A stretch of 64,000 bases of DNA. Origin: Anaerolinea thermolimosa (lineage in GTDB: Bacteria > Chloroflexota > Anaerolineae > Anaerolineales > Anaerolineaceae). Shown piece after piece: positions 33,237 through 42,446 of this stretch. Both the position numbers and the translations under genes were made by a program. Below the pieces are notes generated by a model that was given only the letters and a program-made list of their open reading frames with translations, did not search any database and was not told the origin of the DNA. The stretch covers positions 20,118 through 84,117 of the forward strand of contig NZ_DF967966.1 in assembly GCF_001050195.2 (NCBI RefSeq). The letters run 5' to 3'. Position 1 is the stretch's first letter, and each line of letters begins with the position of its first letter.

Positions 33237-34277
33237 ATGGAGAAACTTCGTATTGGTGTCATTGGGCTGGGCATGGGGCGGCATCACATTGCCGGTTATC
33301 AGGCTCACCCCGGGGCGGAGGTTGTAGCCGCTGCCGACGTGGACGAAAAACGCCTCAACGAGATCTGTGATCAATACCATGTGTCTCATCGCTATACCAG
33401 CGCCCAGCAAATGCTGGAAGAAGAGAAGCTGGATCTGGTGAGTGTGGCAACCCCCAATAAATTCCACCGCGACCTCACGGTGGCCGCTTTGGAGGCGGGG
33501 TGCCATGTGCTGTGTGAAAAACCCATGGCTATGAGTGCGGCAGAAGGCCGTGAAATGCTGGCCGCGGCGCAGAAGGCCGGTAAGCGATTGATGATCAATT
33601 TCTCTTACCGGTTTTCCGAGCAAAGCCGGGCGCTCAAACAGCAGGTGGATTCGGGCATTCTGGGCGATGTTTACTTCGCGCGCACGGTCTGGCACCGCCG
33701 GCGGGGCTTGCCGGGATTTGGTGGCTGGTTTGGTCAGAAGGCGCTTTCGGGAGGTGGGCCGCTCATCGACCTGGGGGTGCACCGCCTCGACCTGGCGCTG
33801 TGGCTGATGGGATACCCCAGGCCGGTCTGGGTGTTGGGCAGTACATATAACCCCATCGGTTCTGAACTGGCTGCGCGCATGGGGAAAGCCTTCGATGTGG
33901 AAGATCTTGCCGTGGGGTTGATTAAATTTGCCAACGGCGCCACCCTCGTTTTAGAGGCTTCCTGGGCGGCGAATATCAAAGAAAGCGAATTGATGGAAAC
34001 ACGCCTCTACGGCACGAAAGCCGGCCTGGTGCAACGCAATGTGGATGAAACGTATAAATTTGAGGCTGAGATTTACCTTGAAAAAGACGGCGCCCAATTT
34101 GACATGAAATTGCATCCACCTCTGCCCGGCGCGGTGAGTTCTTATTATCATTTTGTCGATGCCATCCTCAACGACCGCCCGCACACAGCCACCGGCGAAG
34201 AAGGCCTGCTGGTGATGGAAATTTTAGATGCGCTGTACCGTTCAGCGGCGGAAGGCGGCCCGGTGCAGATTGCCTGA
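33237..34277 (+). CDS. Gfo/Idh/MocA-family oxidoreductase
   Basis: A 346-residue NAD(P)-dependent dehydrogenase acting on a sugar or inositol. The Rossmann motif GVIGLGMG is at 7-14, the signature CEKPMAMSAAEG near 97-108 and the catalytic GGPLIDLGVHRLDL near 177-190. The substrate is unknown. AGGAG lies about 9 bases upstream of the ATG. It is the second gene after the nucleotidyltransferase/kinase fusion, which suggests a shared carbohydrate or cyclitol pathway. It is convergent with the phosphotriesterase-like gene. Confidence 0.9.
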   Translation: MEKLRIGVIGLGMGRHHIAGYQAHPGAEVVAAADVDEKRLNEICDQYHVSHRYTSAQQMLEEEKLDLVSVATPNKFHRDLTVAALEAGCHVLCEKPMAMSAAEGREMLAAAQKAGKRLMINFSYRFSEQSRALKQQVDSGILGDVYFARTVWHRRRGLPGFGGWFGQKALSGGGPLIDLGVHRLDLALWLMGYPRPVWVLGSTYNPIGSELAARMGKAFDVEDLAVGLIKFANGATLVLEASWAANIKESELMETRLYGTKAGLVQRNVDETYKFEAEIYLEKDGAQFDMKLHPPLPGAVSSYYHFVDAILNDRPHTATGEEGLLVMEILDALYRSAAEGGPVQIA

Positions 34278-34303
34278 AAGGGATATGGCCGGGGTTTTTC
34301 CCT

Positions 34304-35275
34304 TCAGCCAGCCAGGCGCTGGAGCACGTTTTCGCCCAGCATAGCCTGCACCTCCGCAGGGTTGAAGCCCCGCTCGAACAGGCGTGCCCGGATGATTGAG
34401 GGCAGGCTGGCCAGCCCCGGCCCTTTGCCGGTGGAGGCCCACATGGAAAGGTCGGCCAGGTCGGTGGCGAGCGCTATCGAGCCGCACAGGTCGGCCTTTC
34501 CCATGGCCTCGAGCAGGGGCCAGAGCCTTTCTTCAGGATGATACTGGGGGCGGAAGAAGGTATCATATTCGAGTAAGACGCCCGCCCGGGCCAGTTCCTG
34601 GTGCAGGAGAGGATCGGGGCGCTTATCCATATGGCAGAGCATTAACCGGGTGGGTGGCAGACCCTGACGATGGAAAAAATCTACAATTTGCTCAGCGCTG
34701 GCGCCTTTTTCGGTGTGCACGGCCACCATCGCCCCTGTCTGCCGGGCCGCGCAGGCTGCCGCCTCGAAAAGATGGCGGGGCGAAGCCTCCAGGGTGGCTT
34801 CACATGCGGCTTTGATGAACCCCGCCCGCACAGGGGCCGGGTCTCTTTCTGAAAGGGTTTCCTCGGTGCCCAGGGTAATTTCTCTGATGAACAGATCAGA
34901 GGCGGCCTCGGTTGAAAGCTCCCACAGAGGGCTTTCGGGGGGGTAATACTTGCGCAGGTGAAAGCCCGTGCAGGTGATGAGATGCACACCGCTTTCGCGA
35001 GCCAGTTGCCGGAGGACGCGCGCATCGCGCCCGCAACCATAGGGCTGAAAATCCAGCAGGGCTCTGCCGCCCGCCTGATGAAACAGGAGAAGTTCTCGAA
35101 GCGAAGCCCCGTAATCGTTTAAAACCGGGGCGCCGGGCGCCACTCCGGCTGGCGGATTGATCCAGACGTGGTTATGGGCGTCGGTCAGGCCGATGGCATG
35201 CAGCGGCACCACTCCGAGAACGGTAGACACGGTTTTTGAAGTCGGGAGAGGTGGGGTTGAAGAAGGGGAAATCAT
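34304..35275 (-). CDS. Phosphotriesterase-like amidohydrolase
   Basis: A 323-residue TIM-barrel metal hydrolase of the phosphotriesterase-like lactonase group. Visible metal ligands are H34 and H36 in TDAHNH, a lysine that may be carbamylated in RAGFIKAACE, histidines in VAVHTEKG and LCHMDKR, and the aspartate in ALATDLADLS. Members hydrolyse lactones of sugars or acyl-homoserine lactones. Its ATG overlaps the original stop codon of the upstream GGDEF gene (ATGA), so the two were coupled before that gene was damaged. No signal peptide. Confidence 0.85.
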   Translation of the reverse strand: MISPSSTPPLPTSKTVSTVLGVVPLHAIGLTDAHNHVWINPPAGVAPGAPVLNDYGASLRELLLFHQAGGRALLDFQPYGCGRDARVLRQLARESGVHLITCTGFHLRKYYPPESPLWELSTEAASDLFIREITLGTEETLSERDPAPVRAGFIKAACEATLEASPRHLFEAAACAARQTGAMVAVHTEKGASAEQIVDFFHRQGLPPTRLMLCHMDKRPDPLLHQELARAGVLLEYDTFFRPQYHPEERLWPLLEAMGKADLCGSIALATDLADLSMWASTGKGPGLASLPSIIRARLFERGFNPAEVQAMLGENVLQRLAG

Positions 35276-37172
35276 CCTTGTTCCTTTTTGGCACGTTTTT
35301 CAGTGTACATGCGTGCGTCGGCGCGTGAAGGGGGTGGGTGGCGTTGAACTCTTCCACCTGCTCCGCCAGCCGCCGTGCCAGGGGGCCGGTCTCGGGCTTC
35401 TCACTCATCATTGCCAGCACGGCAAATTCATCTCCGCCCATACGCGCGATGACATCGGCAGTGCGGTACGTTTGCCTGAGAATGTGGGCGGCGTCTTTCA
35501 GGGCCTGGTCGCCCATCTGGTGACCGAGGGTATCGTTGATCTCTTTCATCCCGTCAATGTCGGCAAAGATGAGCAAAAGCCCCGAGTTGAGCCGCTCGGC
35601 CACGCGGATTTGCTGCTGGGCCAGGGTGAAAAACCCCCGCCGGTTGTACAGACCGGTCAGTTCGTCCATGATGGCCAGTTTTTGGATTTCGTTATAGAGC
35701 CGGGCGTTTTCTAAAGCGGCGGTGACCTGACCGGCAAAGACGGTGAAGGCGGGCACATCATTTTCGACCAGGTCATTGCCCCAGATGAGCAGGGCGCCTA
35801 CCGGGCGGTCCTTCACCATCATTGGCAAAAAGATGGAACAGGTCTCAGGGGTGATGCGCAGTTTGGCCAGCGCGGTATGGATGACCTCGCGGGGTATATC
35901 TCCGAAGGTACTGGCGAACATTTGCCATACCTGGTTGTTGAAGCGCGGCTTCCGTTCTTCCAGCAAACGCAGGGGATGTTGAAGCACATCACCCCGGTGC
36001 AGGCTGGGGATGGGGTGGCCGACCAGAGCTTCGGCTTCGGCCAGGGCGTGTTGATCCAGTGAAATGTACTGAACCACCAAATCCCCACTTTCGGGATCGA
36101 GGCGGGCAATTTCCAGAAAAACCCCCAGGTTTTGTAATTCAGCGCCTACCGTTTCCATGATCTGTTCGGTATCCATGGTGGCCTGAAGGCGGCTGGAGAC
36201 CCCGTTCAGAGCGGCGATCACCCGGTTCGAACGCGCCAGTTCCAGGCTGCGCTGTTTTTCTGCTTCCAGAAGGCGGGCTTTCTCAACCACAAGCGCGGCC
36301 TGGTCAGCCAGCATACTCGCCAGGCGCACTTCATCGGCGTCGAACAGGCCGGTGTGACGGTCGTCACTGATGTGGATGACCCCGATCACCCGGCCCTGTA
36401 CCTTCAAGGGAATGGCCAGCACGCGCTTGAACGGTGCACTGGCAAATACCGCCGCGTGATACGGCCAGTGCTCATAATCGGGCACGTTCATGAGCTGCCC
36501 CGTCTGGGCGACTCGCCCGGTCACCCCTTCACCGGGTTGAATGACTGCTCCGATATAGCGTGCCATCTCATCATGCGCCACGGTGAGAATCAGACTTTCA
36601 TCTTCTGGGTTGAGCAGGAACAACCCCACCATGGGGGCATTGATGAGGTGTGCCACCCGTTCCACGATCGAGTTTAATACGGTGGAGAGTTCGAAGCCTG
36701 TGTTGATCTCCAGAAAAGTCTGGTAAAGGGCTTCCAGTTCGCTGGCGCGCCGGTTGAGCGCTGACTCGATGCGTTTCCGTTCAATGGCATACCGAATGGC
36801 GCGTTCCAGCAGCGCGCTATTAACCTGTCCTTTGACCAGGTAATCCTGTGCACCGGCCTGCACGGCCCTGAGGGCCAGTTCTTCATCATCATTGCCGGTC
36901 ATCACCAGAATAGCGGTATTCGGGGCCAGGCTGCGCACTTTGAGGAGGGTATCTAAACCGCGGCTGTCAGGTAGATTCAGGTCGAGTAAAATGGCGTCAA
37001 AGGTCTCAGCCACCATGTGGGCCAGTCCCTGTTCCAGGCGCGGCACCCAGTGGATGTGGATGCTCTGGGGAGGACGCGCAGGCATATCTGGAAGGGCCAG
37101 TGTTTCCATCAACAAATCGGCATCCGCCGGGTTGTCCTCAATGTTCAGCACGTGAAGGATCTCTCTGCTCAA
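35172..37172 (-). CDS. Receiver-GAF-GAF-GGDEF protein with frameshifted end
   Basis: Domains in order: a receiver at about 1-125 (D in AILLDLNLPDSRG), two GAF sensor domains (about 150-310 and 330-500) and a GGDEF domain (LTGLYNRRG, FADIDGMKEIND, RMGGDEFAV). It should make cyclic-di-GMP. After FNATHP the frame is wrong: the other frame continues SRADARMYTEKRAKKEQG and a stop, the expected end of GGDEF proteins. About 30 residues between are missing, so a deletion shifted the frame and translation runs on to 35172 inside the next gene. The start is taken as TTG at 37172 with GAGG 5 bases before it. The cyclase may be inactive. Confidence 0.8.
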   Translation of the reverse strand: MSREILHVLNIEDNPADADLLMETLALPDMPARPPQSIHIHWVPRLEQGLAHMVAETFDAILLDLNLPDSRGLDTLLKVRSLAPNTAILVMTGNDDEELALRAVQAGAQDYLVKGQVNSALLERAIRYAIERKRIESALNRRASELEALYQTFLEINTGFELSTVLNSIVERVAHLINAPMVGLFLLNPEDESLILTVAHDEMARYIGAVIQPGEGVTGRVAQTGQLMNVPDYEHWPYHAAVFASAPFKRVLAIPLKVQGRVIGVIHISDDRHTGLFDADEVRLASMLADQAALVVEKARLLEAEKQRSLELARSNRVIAALNGVSSRLQATMDTEQIMETVGAELQNLGVFLEIARLDPESGDLVVQYISLDQHALAEAEALVGHPIPSLHRGDVLQHPLRLLEERKPRFNNQVWQMFASTFGDIPREVIHTALAKLRITPETCSIFLPMMVKDRPVGALLIWGNDLVENDVPAFTVFAGQVTAALENARLYNEIQKLAIMDELTGLYNRRGFFTLAQQQIRVAERLNSGLLLIFADIDGMKEINDTLGHQMGDQALKDAAHILRQTYRTADVIARMGGDEFAVLAMMSEKPETGPLARRLAEQVEEFNATHPLHAPTHACTLKNVPKRNKDDFPFFNPTSPDFKNRVYRSRSGAAACHRPDRRP

Positions 37173-37182
37173 GGGCGCCTCA

Positions 37183-37644
37183 TTAATAAAGGGCTTTCCC
37201 GGTTTGGGGGGAAGGCAAGCGGGCTGTCTCCAGCCAGAAGGAACGAATGGATTGCACAAACTGGGCGAATTGATCCAGGCCGGTTGGTTTCACCACATAG
37301 GCGTTGGCGTGCAGTTGATAACTGCGGTCAATATCTTCCTGGGCCGATGAACTGGTCAGAATCACCACCGGGATGCTTTGCAGGTTTCCATCGCGGCGGA
37401 GCTCCTGGAGAAAATCGAAGCCGTTCATACCGGGCATTTTGAGATCAAGCAGGATTAAATCGGGCATTGCTGGCTGGGCCGGTGAAACTCCCTTTAAAAT
37501 GGCCATGGCCTGGCTGCTCCCGCGCGCCGCAAAGAGTGTTGCGGCAACTGCCTGGTCTTCGAAGGACTCGCGAACCAGCTCAATATCTGCCGGGTTGTCA
37601 TCGATCATCAAAATATTCACGTGCCGTTCGGGCTTGGCTCTCAT
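37183..37644 (-). CDS. Rcp1-type response regulator
   Basis: A 153-residue single receiver domain of the Rcp1 group that pairs with phytochrome-like and PAS histidine kinases. The acidic pair DD (IDDNPADIELV), the phosphorylated aspartate in LILLDLKMPGMNG, the TSS and the lysine in VVKPTGLDQF are present. Its ATG overlaps the stop of the kinase gene (ATGA) and has a strong GAGGAGG ribosome site. It should take phosphate from the kinase and pass the signal to the GGDEF protein or another partner. Confidence 0.9.
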   Translation of the reverse strand: MRAKPERHVNILMIDDNPADIELVRESFEDQAVAATLFAARGSSQAMAILKGVSPAQPAMPDLILLDLKMPGMNGFDFLQELRRDGNLQSIPVVILTSSSAQEDIDRSYQLHANAYVVKPTGLDQFAQFVQSIRSFWLETARLPSPQTGKALY

Positions 37645-40322
37645 GAGCTATCCTCCTCAGGCTGATCAGGAATGGTAAAGAAAAAGGTAGAACCTTTTCC
37701 GGGGGTGGAATCAAACCAGATCTCTCCGCCGTGTTTACGGATAATTTTTCGGCACAGGGCAAGGCCGATGCCTGTTCCGGGGTATTCATCAGGGGTGTGC
37801 AGGCGTTGAAACAGGTTAAAGATGCGCTCTTTGAACTGAGGGTCAATCCCGATGCCGTTATCGGCGATGGCAAAGCGCCAGGCCTGCGCTTCGCGGCTGG
37901 CCGAAACCTGCACCAGCGGAGAAACCCCCTCACGCCGGAATTTGAGGGCGTTGCCGATCAAATTTTGAAATACCTGAAAGAGCTGAGGCTCGTCTGCCTT
38001 GATTACCGGCAGTGGAGAGACCTCCACTCTTCCGCCGCTTTCCTGGAGGGTTGCCTGCAGATTGAAAATGACCTGCTCAACCAGCCGGTTACAGTCCACG
38101 GCTACCAGTGGCCGGGCGTGGGTGCTTACCCGTGAATAAGCCAGCAGGTCATGGATCATTTGTTGCATGCGCTGGGTTCCCTGGACAATGTAGCCCATAT
38201 ACTTTCGGCCGCGTTCATCCATCTGGCCGCCGTAGCGGCGTTCGAGGAGCTGGGTAAAGCTTGCAATCATGCGCAGGGGTTCCTGCAGGTCGTGAGAAAC
38301 GACCGAGGCAAACTGCTCCAGTTCAGCGTTGGAGCGCGCCAGTTCGGTATTCAATGCCGCCAGACTCTGAGCTGTGCGTTTAATCTCAGTGATATCCTCA
38401 TAAGTACCCAGTACACCAAAGACGTGGCCATCGCGTTCGCGCAGGGGAATTTTACTCGTCTGCAGCCAGAGAGTGTGCCCGTCGGGGCGTGTCTGGGGCT
38501 CTTCATAGCCCAGCTTTTCTTCCCCGCTTTCCATGACGGCGCGGTCGTCCGCCTGGTATTGTGCGGCGTTGGCCTTCCAGGGGAGGTCTGTATCCAGTTT
38601 GCCGATCAGCTCCTCGACGGAATTCAGCCCGGCATCTTCCAGAAATGCCCGGTTGGCTCCCAGGAAGCGCAGTTGGGTATCTTTCCAGAATACCCGCTGG
38701 GGGATGTGGTCGAGGATCAACTGCAACATGTGGCGAGAGCGATACAGGTCTTCTTCGATCTGTTTGCGGCGCGAGACGTCCCGCGAGACCCCCAGTACAT
38801 GGGTGAGATGGTTTTCCTCGTCGTGTACGGGCACCAGGATGGTATCCAGCCAGAAGGGTACGCCGTGGAAGATGTTTTTACTTTCAAAAGCCAGAGCCTG
38901 GCCGCTCCGTACCACCTGACGGATACGCTTCCAGAGGCGCTGACCGGCGTCTTCGGGGAACAGGTGGATCACCGACTGGCCGTTCAGTTCTTCCACGCTT
39001 TTCCCGAAGAAAAACGCCGCCCGCTGGTTGGCGTATTCGATCTTTCCCTCGGTAGAAATCACCATGACGATATCGGGCGCGGCCTCGGCCAGGGTGCGGT
39101 AAAGGGTTTCACTGCGGCGTAATTCGGCGGTGCGCTCGGCCACGCGTTTTTCCAGCTCATCGCGTGCGCGGCGCAGTTCTTCAGCCAGGCGATGCGCTTC
39201 ACGGGTATCACGGGCATGGAAAGAAAAATGGTTGATCGTGCCGCTGTCGGACGAGTGTGCCAGCAGGACGAGGGAGACGGGCATCTCTTCGCCCCCTGCC
39301 GAAAGCAGGGCGGCCTGGCTGCTCCAGAATCCTTCGCGCAGGGCGGCGGGGATACCCTCCTGCTGGATACGTTCGACTTCCCTGCGGGGGGCCAGGTTTT
39401 CCAGCGAAAGGTGATTCAGGCTGCCCATGCCCACCCCGAAAAACTCGCGTGCTGCCCAGTTGAGATAGACCACTTCACCGCTGGTGGCAAGGGTGCCAAT
39501 GACATCGGGGGTGCTCTCGATGATTTCGATCAGCCGCAGTTGTTCCTCTTCCTCCCGGTGCTGTTCATGGATGCTCTGAAGGGCGCTTAACACCTGAGTT
39601 GCTTCACCGCCAGGGGCGCGTGAGAAGGCTGTCTCGTGAATGAGAAACCAGCGCCATTCGCCGCCGGTGTGGGGCAAACGACATTCGAGGGTGTGTACTT
39701 CTCCATCGGCCGCACCCGCCATCGTCCGGTCATGCGCCTGCAGGCGTTCACGATCTTCAGGGTGGCAGAGGGTGTACAAAGAGCTTTTTTCAAGATCATC
39801 CGACAGGGGCAGCGGAAACCGGGAATGAACCCCCGGCGGCCAGGTGAGAGGATGAAGCTGACCGGTATGGAGGGTGCGTATCACCACCGGAAAGGGGAGT
39901 TTGGCCAAAATATTGAGGGGATCAACTGGATCAGCCTGAGGGAACGTCTGCCCGGCGATCAACAGCCAGCCGGGTTGGCCGGAGAGCGGCTCAACGGTCA
40001 GACGGGTTGAAATTGGATGTCCCGCGGATGAACGCCAGGATACCCAGAAAGCCCCCGGACGGTTCGTCTGGCGCACTTCATCCAGCCTTTTCTGGAAATG
40101 AACACCATCCCCTTCTGAAAGCCAACGCTCCAGGATCGTCCCCTGGAGCGTTTCCCATTCGATATTCAGGAGAGACAACAACCCCTGGTTGGCGCGCCGG
40201 ATGCAATTCGATTCATCCAGCACAGCCAGCAGAACCCCTCTGGCCCCGGCAAGAGTTGCCCACACCGATGTTCCGTTTTCTTCAGCCAGGCTTCCCTCCC
40301 TGAGCGTGCTCTGATCGTCCAA
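37641..40322 (-). CDS. Multi-PAS sensor histidine kinase
   Basis: An 893-residue soluble kinase without clear membrane helices. About five PAS-like domains (roughly 20-130, 140-260, 265-385, 410-530, 540-655) with a coiled linker EELRRARDELEKRVAERT, then a HisKA domain with the phosphorylated histidine in VVSHDLQEPLRMI near 680 and an HATPase domain (N box NLIGNALKF, G1 ADNGIGI, F/G2 GTGIGLAL). It senses a cytoplasmic cue such as redox or ligand. The start appears to be TTG at 40322 with AAGGA upstream. It heads an operon with the two genes after it. Confidence 0.9.
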   Translation of the reverse strand: MDDQSTLREGSLAEENGTSVWATLAGARGVLLAVLDESNCIRRANQGLLSLLNIEWETLQGTILERWLSEGDGVHFQKRLDEVRQTNRPGAFWVSWRSSAGHPISTRLTVEPLSGQPGWLLIAGQTFPQADPVDPLNILAKLPFPVVIRTLHTGQLHPLTWPPGVHSRFPLPLSDDLEKSSLYTLCHPEDRERLQAHDRTMAGAADGEVHTLECRLPHTGGEWRWFLIHETAFSRAPGGEATQVLSALQSIHEQHREEEEQLRLIEIIESTPDVIGTLATSGEVVYLNWAAREFFGVGMGSLNHLSLENLAPRREVERIQQEGIPAALREGFWSSQAALLSAGGEEMPVSLVLLAHSSDSGTINHFSFHARDTREAHRLAEELRRARDELEKRVAERTAELRRSETLYRTLAEAAPDIVMVISTEGKIEYANQRAAFFFGKSVEELNGQSVIHLFPEDAGQRLWKRIRQVVRSGQALAFESKNIFHGVPFWLDTILVPVHDEENHLTHVLGVSRDVSRRKQIEEDLYRSRHMLQLILDHIPQRVFWKDTQLRFLGANRAFLEDAGLNSVEELIGKLDTDLPWKANAAQYQADDRAVMESGEEKLGYEEPQTRPDGHTLWLQTSKIPLRERDGHVFGVLGTYEDITEIKRTAQSLAALNTELARSNAELEQFASVVSHDLQEPLRMIASFTQLLERRYGGQMDERGRKYMGYIVQGTQRMQQMIHDLLAYSRVSTHARPLVAVDCNRLVEQVIFNLQATLQESGGRVEVSPLPVIKADEPQLFQVFQNLIGNALKFRREGVSPLVQVSASREAQAWRFAIADNGIGIDPQFKERIFNLFQRLHTPDEYPGTGIGLALCRKIIRKHGGEIWFDSTPGKGSTFFFTIPDQPEEDSS

Positions 40323-40405
40323 AAGTTTCCTTTCTGTGGCCGCTCCCCCTTTGGCATGTCTGCAACATGGCAGGATTGCGGGTAAAAAATGATCTACTTT
40401 ATTAA

Positions 40406-40434
40406 ACTATAACAAGTTCCCTGTGATTTGTCCA
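40406..40434 (-). promoter_or_regulatory. Sigma70-type promoter of kinase operon
   Basis: On the minus strand TGGACA (40434-40429) and TATAGT (40411-40406) are exactly 17 bases apart. The leader would be about 77 bases. Confidence 0.65.
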
Positions 40435-40534
40435 CTAAATAGCGAGGGTTTGGGTGAATTTCAGGCCTGAGGTGAGACTGCCCTTCCTGGAGTCGGGGGT
40501 GAAAGAGAAAACCGTGGCGGGTTTATCCGCGCTC

Positions 40535-40563
40535 TGGACTTCCCTTTTGGCTTGTAGTAGACT
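40535..40563 (+). promoter_or_regulatory. Promoter of leaderless phosphatase gene
   Basis: TGGACT (40535-40540) and TAGACT (40558-40563) are 17 bases apart; the ATG follows 8 bases after the -10, with no Shine-Dalgarno sequence. Confidence 0.45.
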
Positions 40564-40571
40564 CAATTCCC

Positions 40572-41660
40572 ATGAAGCCAGGAAGTCCAACGAACGAATA
40601 CGTTTCTCTTTCCCTCCCCAGGGTCATTCGACCGGTTGAACCTTCGGGAGATGCCCTTACCTCCCCGCTGCAGAGTCATGCCTGGCCCAGCATTCGAGAG
40701 CATATCGCCGCCGAGTGGCGCGCTATTTTGAATGCCGATGAATTCATCGAGCGCAGCCACCCGCGTCCGGTCACTTTTCGCTGGGAGCCGCCAGCCGGTG
40801 AACCTGACCATGCCCGTTACGATCTGATCATCTCCCGCTATCCCGATTTCCAGGAGCCCCTCATTCTTGCCGGGCTCGACAGCACCCATGCTGAGGCGAA
40901 AAACCTGATGGTAGGCACCCGCTATTACTGGAAAGTCATTCAGCACCGCGAGGGAGCACCTGCCGCCGAGTCGCCGGTGGCATCGTTCGTCACCCATCCC
41001 GCCCCGCCGCGCTGGATTCGGGTGCCGGGTATTCCCAACGTGCGAGACCTGGGCGGCTGGAAAGTGGGTGATCATCACCGGGTGCGCCAGGGGTTGATGT
41101 ATCGCTCGGCAGAACTCAACACGCACACCGTGCTGCTGCCCGAAGGCGAGCGGGTGCTGGTTGAGGAATTGAACATCCGCACCGACCTTGACCTGCGGGG
41201 CACCGCCGAGGATGAGTCTCCGGCTCCTGCGCTCAATCCGTCTCGAGTGAACTGGGCGCCCTGCCCGCTCTATGCCTATCGCGATATCTTTACCCCGGAA
41301 GGCAAAGAATCGATTCGCCGCGCCTTTCAGGTGCTGGCCGATCCCGATCGCTACCCGGTGCTCATCCACTGCTGGGCCGGTGCCGACCGTACCGGTACGC
41401 TGGCTTTTCTGGTCAACGGTATGCTCGGGGTGAGCCTGCCCGACCTGATCCACGATTACGAACTCACTTCGCTTTCGCGCATCGGTCTGCGGCTGGATAA
41501 GGGCTTCGGGCTGGACGATATTCTGGAAGGGTTGAAGGCTTACGGCGGTGACGGAGCCCCCCTGCAACAACGCATCGAAGCTTACCTGCACGAAGCCGGA
41601 GTGCCCCACGAGGCGCTGGAAGGTATGCGGTTGCGGCTTATTGAACCTTTCGAGGTTTAG
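40572..41660 (+). CDS. Tyrosine phosphatase family protein
   Basis: A 362-residue protein. The C-terminal two thirds are a dual-specificity/tyrosine phosphatase of the family PF13350 type: GIPNVRDLGGW near 152, LMYRSAELN, and the active loop VLIHCWAGADRTG with catalytic Cys and Arg. The N-terminal part (about 55-140) looks like a fibronectin-III-like beta domain. No signal peptide is seen. Substrates may be phosphoproteins or phospholipids. The gene stands alone and appears leaderless; the next gene, plsY, has its own ribosome site and a TATAAT box upstream. Confidence 0.88.
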   Translation: MKPGSPTNEYVSLSLPRVIRPVEPSGDALTSPLQSHAWPSIREHIAAEWRAILNADEFIERSHPRPVTFRWEPPAGEPDHARYDLIISRYPDFQEPLILAGLDSTHAEAKNLMVGTRYYWKVIQHREGAPAAESPVASFVTHPAPPRWIRVPGIPNVRDLGGWKVGDHHRVRQGLMYRSAELNTHTVLLPEGERVLVEELNIRTDLDLRGTAEDESPAPALNPSRVNWAPCPLYAYRDIFTPEGKESIRRAFQVLADPDRYPVLIHCWAGADRTGTLAFLVNGMLGVSLPDLIHDYELTSLSRIGLRLDKGFGLDDILEGLKAYGGDGAPLQQRIEAYLHEAGVPHEALEGMRLRLIEPFEV

Positions 41661-41787
41661 CCCGCTTTTTCTCATACTGCCGATTGATGTACTGCCCCGC
41701 AACGCTGTTGAGCTGGCGGGGTATAATATTTTTAGAACAGACTTTCATCGATGATGCTCTTTTTCAGGCAGTTTCAGGAGGTGAGTG

Positions 41788-42363
41788 ATGTTCACACCCT
41801 GGTTGATTCTGCTGGCGGCTTATCTGATGGGGTCATTTCCTACCGCGCTGATCGTCTCGCGGCAGGTGGCGGGAGTGGATATCCGGCAAATAGGCGATGC
41901 GAACATGGGCGCGCGCAATGCCGCCCATGTCCTCGGGTTTAAATACGGGCTTCTGATCGCCATCATAGATATTTCCAAAGGCGCCCTGGCTGTGATGCTG
42001 GCCGATGCCTTTGGTCTCTCGCTCGCCTGGAAGATCGGGGCGGCTGGTTGTTCTCTGCTCGGGCATGACTTCCCGATCTTTGCCGGGTTTCAGGGCGGGC
42101 AGGGGCTGGCCACCCTCACCGGCAACCTGCTTGCCTTTGCTCCGCTGGAGACGCTGATCGGTCTATCAGTTTACGGTTTGCTTTATGCCGTGGTGCATAA
42201 TTCCAACATTGCCGCGGCCAGCGCCATGGGTCTGCAGGTGGTGCTGATGATCCTCTGGGCCGAAGCCTGGCCGGTGATTGCCTATGCTGTGCTGGCAAAT
42301 CTTTCCATCCCGCTGAAAATGTACCTTGACCAGCCGCGCCGCGAGCGTCTGCGCCGCGCCTGA
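41788..42363 (+). CDS. plsY: Glycerol-3-phosphate acyltransferase PlsY
   Basis: A 191-residue membrane protein with about five helices that transfers an acyl group from acyl phosphate to glycerol-3-phosphate, the first step of phospholipid synthesis. Family motifs are AYLMGSFPTALIVSR near 11-25, GDANMGARNAAHVLG near 37-51 and the substrate motif GHDFPIFAGFQGGQGLAT. In most PlsY the second motif reads SGNxGATN; here it is DANMGARN, a slight variant. AGGAGG lies 6 bases before the ATG at 41788. A strong terminator follows. Confidence 0.92.
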   Translation: MFTPWLILLAAYLMGSFPTALIVSRQVAGVDIRQIGDANMGARNAAHVLGFKYGLLIAIIDISKGALAVMLADAFGLSLAWKIGAAGCSLLGHDFPIFAGFQGGQGLATLTGNLLAFAPLETLIGLSVYGLLYAVVHNSNIAAASAMGLQVVLMILWAEAWPVIAYAVLANLSIPLKMYLDQPRRERLRRA

Positions 42364-42395
42364 TGCCGCCCAAAACCCTGGGCGGAGAACGTTTA

Positions 42396-42434
42396 CCGCC
42401 CCCGGCCTTTTTGAGGCAGGGGGCGGCTCTTTTT
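42396..42434 (+). terminator. Rho-independent terminator after plsY
   Basis: An 8-bp stem CCGCCCCC with GGGGGCGG, a 15-base loop that can pair further, and CTCTTTTT. It separates plsY from the convergent transporter gene. Confidence 0.85.
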
Positions 42435-42446
42435 GGGGAAACTGGA

